From assembly GCA_028023455.1 (NCBI GenBank), contig JAQFVV010007232.1:61780-125779 (forward strand): DNA of 64,000 nucleotides, written 5' to 3'. Shown here piece after piece: positions 56,253 to 64,000 of this stretch. The DNA comes from Epiperipatus broadwayi (Eukaryota; Onychophora; Udeonychophora; Euonychophora; Peripatidae). A program made the translations under genes and the position numbers. Under the pieces are notes generated by a model, which ran no database searches, was not told the origin of the DNA, and saw only the letters and a program-made list of their open reading frames with translations. The stretch's first letter is position 1. Every line of letters starts with the position of its first letter.

Positions 56253-56739
56253 TTATCATAAATAAAAAAAAGAAGCTTGTTTAGAGCTATTAGCACACTC
56301 TTAATTTTACATATTTGTAAGTGCAAGCTATATATAAGTCATGTGACATCTGACTTGTTATTATTACTATTATTATTTTGCTGTTGTGGCTTTAGCTAAA
56401 TTAAAAAGCTAAGCCTACTAATATATGGAGTATCTGAATTAAGTTCAGGCCCATATGATTTTTTCAGTTGGAGAGCTGACTTTAAAGACATGTAGATGTC
56501 TAAAATTTTCAGATCTTCTTCTAACAATTATCTTTTAGATAAATGCTTTGCTTGAGTTGGTTTTTTAGATCTAATGTCCCAACTCCTCACTGAAGAGACC
56601 CATAGGTTGAAACCGGTCTGGGGATGGGGACAATCCAAGATAAAAATGATTTGAATGCCTTCTCTTGTAGTAGCATTTATCATAAATAAAAAAAAAAAAA
56701 AGCTTGTTTAGAGCTATTAGCACACTCTTAATTTTATAT
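56250..56739 (+). mobile_element. Hammerhead-bearing unit with partial tandem copy
   Basis: CATTTATCATAAATAAA...GCTTGTTTAGAGCTATTAG and CACACTCTTAATTTTA occur at 56250-56312 and again at 56674-56739, a direct repeat ~424 bp apart. The single ribozyme (56576-56631) lies in the unit between them. Sequence before the ribozyme (TTCAGGCCCATATGATTTT, GGAGAGCTGACTTTA, AGATCTAATGTCC) parallels the other family copies (TTCAGATCTATATGATTAT, AATGAGCTTGAG, AGATCC). A unit repeated in tandem with one hammerhead per unit is the layout of Penelope-like terminal repeats and of retrozymes. No coding sequence. Confidence 0.65.
56576..56631 (+). ncRNA. Hammerhead ribozyme, type I, apparently intact
   Basis: All conserved core positions are present in order. 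Stem I 5' strand GTCCCA (56576-56581) and TCCTCA (56584-56589); CTGAAGA (56590-56596, fits CUGANGA); stem II GACC/GGTT around CATA (56597-56608); GAAA (56609-56612); a very short stem III ACC/GGT (56612-56617); cleavage base C at 56618 (GGTC, NUH rule). Stem I 3' strands are TGGGGA (56619-56624) and TGGGGAC (56625-56631), pairing with TCCTCA (one G-U pair) and, around one bulged G, with GTCCCA. The near-absent stem III is the form known in Penelope-like elements and retrozymes, which self-cleave better as dimers. Cleavage is inferred from sequence, not shown. Confidence 0.85.
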
Positions 56740-56743
56740 ATAT

Positions 56744-57440
56744 TGTAACCGCCCCCCTCGATGGCTTCCATCTAGCTATGTTAGTTACCTAATACTAACC
56801 TTAAATTTCCGATGCAAGTAAGACTTTATACGTTCAATCACGCTAATTTCCATAATGAATAATTTATTTCAAATGTCATTAAAATCAATTAGTTTTCCAG
56901 TTTAAGAATTGAGCAATTCTCTTAATAAATTCATGATAAAATATTCCTTGAATTTATATATATCAATTACGTGGATTGTGCGTATATATTTGTAAAAATA
57001 TTTAAATATATATAATTTTCGAAAGTTTCTTCGTCGGGAATCTTGTTTTTTTTATTTTTAAATAATTTGTTTAAGTTTAAAATTCTAAAGCTACATTCCT
57101 TCCATGGGCTTTCATTCTCGAAAACAACAGTAATTTATTAATTAAAAAAAGATAAAATTCAATTTCTAAATTCTAAAATCATTTCAGGTAAAAATTAGTC
57201 TAATTGAAGGAATTCAATAATTAGTTTAGAAGGAAGCATACAGAATGTATTGGAAAACAACTAATTGATAATAAAATGAGCAACAGCATAAGGCATCTGG
57301 ACAATATATATAACCTGAAGAGTAAAGAAGGAACTGGTGAGTTTTGATTGTAGAGTAGTGCGATGAGCTCTGTGCGTATTAATATGTTTTTCGGCCTTGG
57401 TGTGGCTCGACTTAATAAAGCCCCCACACATTGCCCCTGG
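56744..57440 (+). repeat. LTR-like direct repeat, copy 1
   Basis: Begins TGTAACCGCCCC after (AT)n and matches 59918-60545 from CTAGCTAT..TTAGTT..CCTAATACTAACC to GTGAGCTCTGTGC.TATTAA. AATAAAGCCCCCACACA at 57413-57429 would suit a 3'-processing signal near an LTR edge. It opens with the same TGTAAC-after-(AT)n pattern as the LTR at 13644 but has different sequence. The inner edge and a primer-binding site could not be fixed. Confidence 0.6.
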
Positions 57441-58933
57441 AGATTAGAATTGTGATTTTAGTTACTCGATTAATTGAAGTCCAATAAAGTAGTGTTTCTG
57501 TAGAGTGATATTTTTTTTAAAGAAAAAAATTGTTATATATATATAAAATGATTTAATAAATTAAATATCCGTTTTCTAGTTCTTTCTTATAAATGTTTTC
57601 AGATTATTTTTTATTCGTTGTTAGTAAAGGTCGTTAATTTAAAACTATTATTCATATGTATATATATTAATTACTTTTACGTTTTTATATATCAGTATAT
57701 ATATATTATACGTTTGTGTTACGCGTTCATGACAATTAAGAAAATTATCGTTGAAGTAGCGAGCAGATCTAAGCATGGGTAAAATAAAATCGAAATATTT
57801 TGTCTGTGTCAAGAAATTAATTTTGTTCATCTCAGTTGTTATAATATAAAATATCAATATGATATCATGTAAAGTCTTATTTCAAAGTATTGCTTGCTTT
57901 AGCATATATTAAATGTTAGCTCCGTATTTTTAGTAGATATAAAGTAGGCAGGAGCTATTTCAAACGAGAATTATCTGACTCAAACTAGCGGTCCGATGAA
58001 GTGTGACATTGCTATGACAATAATTTCTGATAACACCTCAAAGCAGGTGAAGACCGCTTGTGTACACCAAACGCCAGATGCAGTTGGCAAATATTAAATG
58101 GTTGCAGCTTTCATGCTAGCATAGGAATTTAGAATAATATCTCAATAAAAATTCTTGTAATATTAATTTTGACATTTTTTTTGGTGTTAAAGCCTCATGC
58201 TTAGTAAAAAAATGAAGTAGTGAACTCTTATATTTAAACTCAGATATGAACATTTAGCTGTTATTAAAATATTATTACTTGTCTCAAATTCAATTGTTTA
58301 TCCAAAAGTTAAGTCAATCATATGTGGTTTGGGGTCAATGGGATTATATCCACTTCTATTGATCTCATTTTGCTCACTAGCGCCCATATAAATAAATTTG
58401 TCAGCAAAATTGATTATTAGCACAGTAATTAGGTCCAATCGCCATAATAAAAAACCAAAGTGTGTTCAATACAGAATGATTTGTTGTATCTGCTATTAGA
58501 ATATTTGTATATCACTGTAGTTTTTTCAGACATGGGAGAACAGAACCGTTGAACAAAGGAAAGTGAATAATGTTTTCTAACATCTTTAATATTGTGGAAT
58601 ACATGCAAATATCCTCCAAACAGTTAATATAAAGAAGCCAACCAGAAACATAGGTAAACTAAGGCAGATTAAGTAGATTGGAAATAATATGAAGCGGCTG
58701 AGTAAATTGGGACAATGGACTGTAAGTCACGAGACCTAGTTAAAATTTACTAAAGAAAAAAATAAACTGTTGCAAGCATACAGAGAGTCTTATAAAGATT
58801 TGATTTTAGTGTTTGTGAAGTTGACTATTACATTATTTTCTTGTTTTTCAAAATAGGAAAAAGACACTTTCCAGCGATCCTTAGAGAAATGAGAGAACAT
58901 GAAAGGTACTGATGATGATGATGGAAAGGTTTG
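57441..58933. other. Interior of the putative LTR element, no coding seen
   Basis: AT-rich sequence between the two LTR-like repeats. A short GC-richer patch (57985-58085, containing GGTCCGATGAAGTG and AAGACCGCTTGTG) is not matched elsewhere. No RT or integrase motif. Confidence 0.45.
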
Positions 58934-59660
58934 TAGGGATGGTTTGGCTTAGAGGCACATCCGAACCAACTGGAAACCCAGAGAATGCAAAGCTTCAGCA
59001 AAGACATAAATCCTCCTGAAGCCCCAGCAATAGATGATGAAGATGATCGGGCCACCAAAGAGTTGTAGATAGCAAGGAGGAAGACAACAGTGGTGAGGAT
59101 GAGTCCAATTGCGCAACAGGAAGAAGCTGATATAGATATAGAGAAGACTCTTAATCCCTCTGAAGCCCCAAAAATAGATGATAAAGATGATCATTTTCAG
59201 AGGTGTATGAATGCATAAGGCTGAGCAGTGGTGAAGTTAGATCCAATTTATGAGGCACCAATGGAGGAAACGGATAGATACTGAAGATGTTGAGACCACT
59301 AGACACAATGAAGTAAAATTGGAAATGGGACAGATGATGAGTCCTCAACTTGATATGAAGAGGTACAGATGCCAATGCCTGAATCATATTGGAATTCAAA
59401 TTTTCAAAGGAAAGCATTGACCCAGGAGAAGACCCCATCGTTCATAGAGATAATGTTGAAATTGTTTTCTCAATTAGGTAGCAGAAAAGACATAGAGCAA
59501 ACAGCATCAATAGACTAGCTGGAACTTGTGACAATGAGAGAAGACCAGGACTATGACCATTACAATGACATACAATTAAAACCATATGTGCACCTGATCA
59601 GGGAAACAATAGGACAAACTGTAATGACAGATATGTCTCTAGAAGACCAGCTGACATGAC
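58934..59660 (+). pseudogene. Decayed coding stretch, acidic, unidentified (gag-like position)
   Basis: This ~700-bp block has clearly higher G+C and, on the + strand, two long semi-open readings. First, 58937-59215: LEAHPNQLETQ, NPPEAPAIDDEDDRATKEL, stop, QQEEADIDIEKTLNPSEAPK, IDDKDD. Then, 59350-59655: YEEVQMPMPESYWNSNFQRK, EKTPSFIEIMLKLFSQLGSR, stop, VTMREDQDYDHYNDIQL, LIRETIGQTVMTDMSLEDQL. The motif NP(P/S)EAPxIDD(E/K)DD occurs twice ~135 bp apart, showing an internal protein repeat. No zinc knuckle or protease motif. The position between LTR-like repeats suggests a gag or captured gene; neither is proven. Three overlapping minus-strand frames cover the same bases but lack such structure. 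Confidence 0.45.
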
Positions 59661-59917
59661 CCTAGGAAAATGAAACTTGATAAACGGACTGATTTATTAT
59701 AAACCCCATTTTATAAGTTGAATATTCAAAAATGGATCGCAGTGAGACATGTACAATTTGTAGCTTGGGCAGGTTATATTATTCCTACACTCATGCTGTT
59801 CTCCCAGAGTCTATACACTTATGCAACTATATCCTGCATAGTAAAGTCATTTTTTTTTTCATTGTTTTTTTTTACAGTGAAAAGAAATGAAGCAGTGGGG
59901 ATCTGAGTTTAGATCCC

Positions 59918-60545
59918 TAGCTATTAGTTCCTAATACTAACCTTAAATTTCAGTGCAATGGGGCTTTATACGTTCAATCCAGCTAATTTCCATAATGAAT
60001 AATTTATTTCAAATGTGGCAGCAAAATCAATTAGTTTCAGTTTAAAATTGAGCAATTCTCTTAATAAATTCATGATAAATGTTCATGATTTATGTATATT
60101 ATTCAGTGGATTGTAGTATATATTTACTAATATTAAATATATATAATTTTTGAAAGTTTGTTGCGTGGGAATACTTGTTTTTTTTTTTGTACTTTTAAAT
60201 AATTTGTTAAAGTTTCATGATTAAAGAAAGCTACATTTCTTCATAGGCTTTTCAGAGATTCTCAAAAACAACAGTAAGTTTTATTAATTAAAAAAAGATA
60301 GAATTCCATTCTAATTAAAATCATTTCAGATTTTAAAATTAGTCTAATTAGGAAAGAATTCAATAATTTAGTTTTAAAGCACTTGGAAGAATGTATTAAC
60401 TTCTTAATTGATAATAAAATGAGTAGCTAGCCTTAAAGGCATCTGGACATCATATATGGCCTCAAGAAAAGTAAAAGGGGGCTAGTGAGTTTGATTGTAG
60501 AGTAGTGCAGTGAGCTCTGTGCATATTAAAGAATTTGTTTTTCAT
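59918..60545 (+). repeat. LTR-like direct repeat, copy 2
   Basis: Same order of blocks as 56772-57390: CTAATACTAACCTTAAATTT, TTATACGTTCAATC, CTAATTTCCATAATGAATAA, GAGCAATTCTCTTAATAAAT, GATAATAAAATGAG, GGCATCTGGACA, AGAGTAGTGC.GTGAGCTCTG. The first ~30 bp (TGTAACC...) and the last ~40 bp of copy 1 are not matched. Divergence is higher than between the LTRs at 13.6-19.4 kb. Confidence 0.65.
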
Positions 60546-62344
60546 CATGATAGAGGCTGAAAATCAGGGATCTGGCTGCTGGTTCCACTAAAGTCGAGGG
60601 AATCTTCCTGGGCTGCTGAACCGTTTTCGGATCAGTAATTCTGCTAAAATAATGAAAGCTACTAAAATACTACTCAGTAGTTAACCCATTAATCTCGTTT
60701 TCAACAGCTTGGAGTGTAGCAGGACCAGGAAGGGGAGTAACATGAGCGTTAAACTTTCACAATACAGTTGGAACTTTATTTTATACTCTCCTATTTAAAG
60801 CTCTTTATTATTTAATGCAATCTTTATAAAATGCTAATATAAATTTATATTGTAAAATTTCTTTCCAATCCTAGTCTTTAAACTTTTCTTTTTTCTTACC
60901 TGGCGATTCGTTTAATATATATATGTTGGTGTGCTTTACACTAATGTGTATTTAAAAATTATATGCAATAATCTTTATTTCGTCGACCTTTGATTCCATT
61001 TGCCTCACGCCGATAATAACTTAACATTAATTTCCCGCAATAGTAATTCTCATTACATTAGAACTAAATTTGAAAGGGATTCGTAATCGCTAAATTGAAA
61101 GAAAATATTGCATGTTTATTATTTGATAATTGGCAAGTAATAAACTAATAGCTTCATTTTTCACTATATTACCGCTACTAAGTTACAATTGTTTTTATAT
61201 ATACAAAAATGTTATAATAATGATTTCTTGTTCTACTAATACATATATTTAAATAGAATATAACCACTAAATGTTTTTTATGCCAAAAAAGAGGTCGATA
61301 AAGGTTAAATGTATTTTAAATTAGACTTTTTGTTATTTTAAATTGATATTCAGGAGAGAACCCGCGAATATTAAGAGCATAGTAAGATAGTTTATAAATG
61401 TTTCCAAAATAGTTGATAAAAGCTCGTTTGACTTTAATTAATTGATCAAGTCATCCGCGTAGAGCATTCTACATGGGTTTTATTTTTCAGCGATGACTAT
61501 CAGTCATCATCAAATGTTGCTGGCGTAGGGCCATCTTCAGCTCCGTTAGGCTGGTGGTGATCATATTTTAGCATTTAAATTTCTGAGGAGCTCACTTCCT
61601 TTCAGTTCCATTAGTCAAGAGGCGTAAAGACTTACCAAATGCAAGCATACGCCAAGGACTTGACCATCGACTAGCAATCATCTTTCAATTTTACTAACTG
61701 CCTTGTAATTAGTCGTATTATTCGTCCTTGTTTCAGTAAAACCAGCTCAAAAAGTGCTCGTAGTCATTGATGAAGAAGTGATTTTAGTAAAAATCGAACA
61801 ATCCTCAGTATATTTTTGATTTAAATCAGTTCTCAAATCAGATAAAGTTATGCCTTGGAAATACGTTTTTGCTCTTCAGGAGACGAGATTTCGAATAACG
61901 TTAGGAATAATCTCACATTCCACCGTGTATAAAAAGTAGAATACTCATTTCAGTTCTAAAATTAATATATTTTTATCCACCTTTATATTTTCTTATTTGA
62001 GACATATAAACATAGAATTCAATATTGCGTAATTTCCTTGTATGGCATATGATAAGGACCACATTACTCACGATTATAACAAAACTAAATGCTTTTAAAA
62101 GAATAGAAAATGACAAATACTATTTTATATTTTGTTGTAACAAAACAAATTATTTATTAGTATTAAATATTTTTCTAACATACCTGGTTTACTTGATTGA
62201 TCAATCCTTTTTATAATTATTTAAATGTTAATACGTAATGTATTTAATAGCAGCAGGAACAAATACATATGATGTAGATTTAAAAAGGTATTCAAATATA
62301 TTAATTATTAGATATTCGTGTCAGTACGAGAGTCTCTAGTCATC
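60546..62344. other. AT-rich spacer, nothing recognised
   Basis: CAGCGATGACTATCAGTCATCATC (quoted in part: GATGACTATCAGTCATC, 61492-61508) is a hairpin. The 63-codon frame at 62025-62216 has no motif. Patches at 60550-60760 and 61450-61680 have somewhat more G+C. Confidence 0.4.
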
Positions 62345-62475
62345 ACCAACCGTTGAGCTAGTTCTTGGCGCATGGCACTGTGCCGTCGATTTCTGCTATC
62401 TGAGCTGTTGAGTTATAGGTTTGAATTCGGTTTTGGGTTAGCCGGGTTTGAATCCGATTTGACATTGAAAGGTAG
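62345..62475 (+). mobile_element. Possible tRNA-derived SINE remnant with two B-box-like sites
   Basis: A-box-like TTGAGCTAGTTCTTGGCGC at 62353, then two B-box-like stretches, GGTTTGAATTCGG (~62419) and GGGTTTGAATCCG (~62445). The spacing to the first is near tRNA-like. Single copy in the window, so the family is not established. The 65-codon frame over it is not convincing. Confidence 0.4.
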
Positions 62476-62679
62476 TAGGTTTTCGACCGGTACAATACAT
62501 ATTAAAATGAATAATATTATTCATTTCAAGACATTCCTTCTCCTTGGTCTTCATGATGGTTGCTTATAGTCTTTCTAACGAAAATGTTTGTGAGAAAAAT
62601 TTTTGTTGAGTTTAGAGTGTACAGTAAATTACTAACTCTAAGTAAAATATTTTTTTGATCATTTTAAACAACTTTACTG

Positions 62680-64000
62680 ATATGTAAAAAAATGAAACCG
62701 ACGTTTGTTTACATTGTTTTTCCCCCTATTTATTAAACATGAAAAGTAAATTTAAGGTTAAAAAACGTAAAAATTTTCTTTTCCGAAATTAAAATTAAAT
62801 TAAATATCGTCTTAAACTCCTTATATATTAAATCGCACGAGATAAAAAAAATATTAAAATAAAACTGTAATTAAAAAAATGAAAGGTATTTTAAAAGCAA
62901 TAACTTAAAAGATTTAAAAGTCAAAAATATATCTTTAATCTTGGAAAAGACTGAAATTAATCAGAAATGAAAATGATTGTTAATTAGTTAAGTAAAACGG
63001 CCTTGGGCATTTAAATTCATAAAAACATCGCGATTAGATAGGAGAAACAATAGAAACAAATAGCCAGTAAAGAAGAAATCCATCAAGGAAATGGGACCTT
63101 AAGCGAAAGGATCATGACATGATGACATAATGCCAAGTCATTCCTCTGAATACGTATAAAAGAAGAAAAATTTGGAAATTATTAATTAGTGATTGGTAAT
63201 TGATTATTATGATGTGACTCATATGTATTAGTGCTGGAGTTGGAGGTGAAGGAGTTGACAGACACTATCAAGTTATTCCAGCTGTTAAAGAAAAGAGAAA
63301 TGAACTATAGAACGCTTACTACATTGAGGACCAATTAAACTAAAAAAACCCTCCGAATGAATAAATAAAACAACGCTAAATGGATACCAATCTTTTGAGG
63401 ACGCAAATGTGGGAATTCACATTCATGGCAAGTAATGGATAAAGATGAACTGTTGTAAACCATAAGAACTTTATAAATAATGATACATTAAATTAAAACT
63501 TTCACTATTTAAATGAGTGCAATATTATCTTATCTGACCAACGTTATTTATTGAAATTAGTTCATAATTTTATTTAATGTAATTATTTTGTAAAATCATT
63601 TCCATTTATTTATTTTTTTTGTTCTTTCAAGTTTTATTATGATTTCTGTTTTCCGTTAAGTTAAATGATATAAATGTTAAACTTAAGTCAGGCGTGAATG
63701 GCTGTATATGATTTGTGAGTTATGTATTAGGGGAGGGTAATCTTGGGTTATTTGTGTGGTGGCATTGTTAGATTGGGTCAATGGATTGGATATATTGATG
63801 TAGTTAGTAGATGTAGTCAGAGATTCGCCTACTGGCAGAATCAGCTTCCTTATCTACGCACTCTCCCGTTTGCCTATGGAAGGAATTATAAGACACAGAG
63901 TGCAGTTCCTTTCTATGGAGTTTTTTTTATTGTTCTTCTTGTTAGATAGATGTAATATTCCTATCTGATGAGAGTCAATATCTTTTTCTTAATCTTTTTG
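62680..64000 (+). mobile_element. Diverged LTR of the 13.6-kb family, opposite orientation, cut by window end
   Basis: In reverse complement it follows the LTRs at 13644-19413 in order: CGTCTTAAACTCC, GGTATTTTAAAAGC, CTTGGGCATTTAAA, GATAGGAGAAACAATAGAAA, CATGACATAATG, GAGGACCAATTAAAC, GGGAATTCACATTCATGGC, GTCAGGCGTGAATGGCTG, GGGTCAATGGATTGGATAT, ATGGAGTTTTTTTTATTG, CCTATCTGATGAGAG. Divergence is greater than between LTRs A and B. Whether it is a solo LTR or a 5' LTR cannot be seen, as the window ends inside it. The 68-codon frame at 63743-63949 corresponds to the minus-strand frame of LTR A (shared GQWIGYI, VVSRC, TLPFA). Confidence 0.85.

Noticed and set aside
58885-58935. CTGATGATGATGATGGAAAGG as a hammerhead ribozyme
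   Set aside because: It has CUGAUGA and a GAAA, but no pairing stem II or stem I and no suitable cleavage site.
58828-59438. Three overlapping minus-strand frames of 76-95 codons
   Set aside because: They cover the GC-richer block whose + strand shows a repeated acidic protein motif; the minus frames change frame without any recognisable domain, so they are likely shadows.

Overview
This window looks like intergenic or large-intron DNA from an AT-rich animal genome, roughly a quarter G+C by eye. The evidence is: no operon-like or long open frames; many (AT)n, (AAT)n and (AC)n microsatellites; several short tRNA-derived SINE families with A/B boxes; decayed LINE reverse transcriptases; a pogo/Tigger transposase remnant; and many fold-back elements. 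An invertebrate is likely, but I cannot name the clade. I found no host protein-coding gene I can support. Every recognisable coding trace is a mobile-element pseudogene, apart from two unidentified islands of higher G+C (about 23.96-24.49 kb and 58.9-59.7 kb).

Layout. 0-8 kb: two ~400-480 bp inverted arms (1-402 and 7453-7932, perfect 15-bp ends) enclose 7 kb packed with SINEs, LINE tails and fold-backs; a hAT-like MITE follows. 9.4-11.3 kb: a decayed L1/Tx1-like LINE on the + strand, then a minus-strand RT fragment with a YADD box. 11.8-13.5 kb: a 648-bp inverted dimer with a 12-bp target duplication whose arms carry decayed hammerhead ribozyme cores, plus further remnants. 13.6-19.4 kb: an almost complete non-autonomous LTR retrotransposon on the minus strand, with ~2.16 kb LTRs, a 1.44 kb non-coding interior and a primer-binding site, inserted in an (AT)n tract. 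19.5-20.5 kb: a MITE and a LINE 3' end with zinc knuckle. 20.5-30 kb: mostly unannotatable AT-rich DNA with SINEs, two very long (AAT)n arrays and one GC-richer island. 30.5-33.6 kb: two Tigger copies, one an internal-deletion derivative, the other carrying HTH/CENPB-like, DDE and C-terminal tail remnants. 39.7-40.8 kb: a fold-back derivative of the LTR family, again in (AT)n. 43.5-52.6 kb: tandem repeats of several periods, one unit interrupted by a 78-bp insertion with a 14-bp target duplication. 55.9-60.5 kb: an RTE-like RT fragment, a ~424-bp unit with an intact-looking hammerhead ribozyme, then an LTR-like direct-repeat pair around decayed coding DNA. 62.7-64 kb: a second, diverged LTR of the 13.6-kb family running off the window.

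The most interesting system is the hammerhead-bearing family: an apparently intact ribozyme at 56576-56631 and several decayed relatives at 4.6, 12, 13, 33.9, 38.2 and 48 kb. Some are arranged as inverted dimers with target-site duplications, consistent with Penelope-like or retrozyme-type retroelements. Coordinates of repeat edges are by eye, good to a few to tens of bases.
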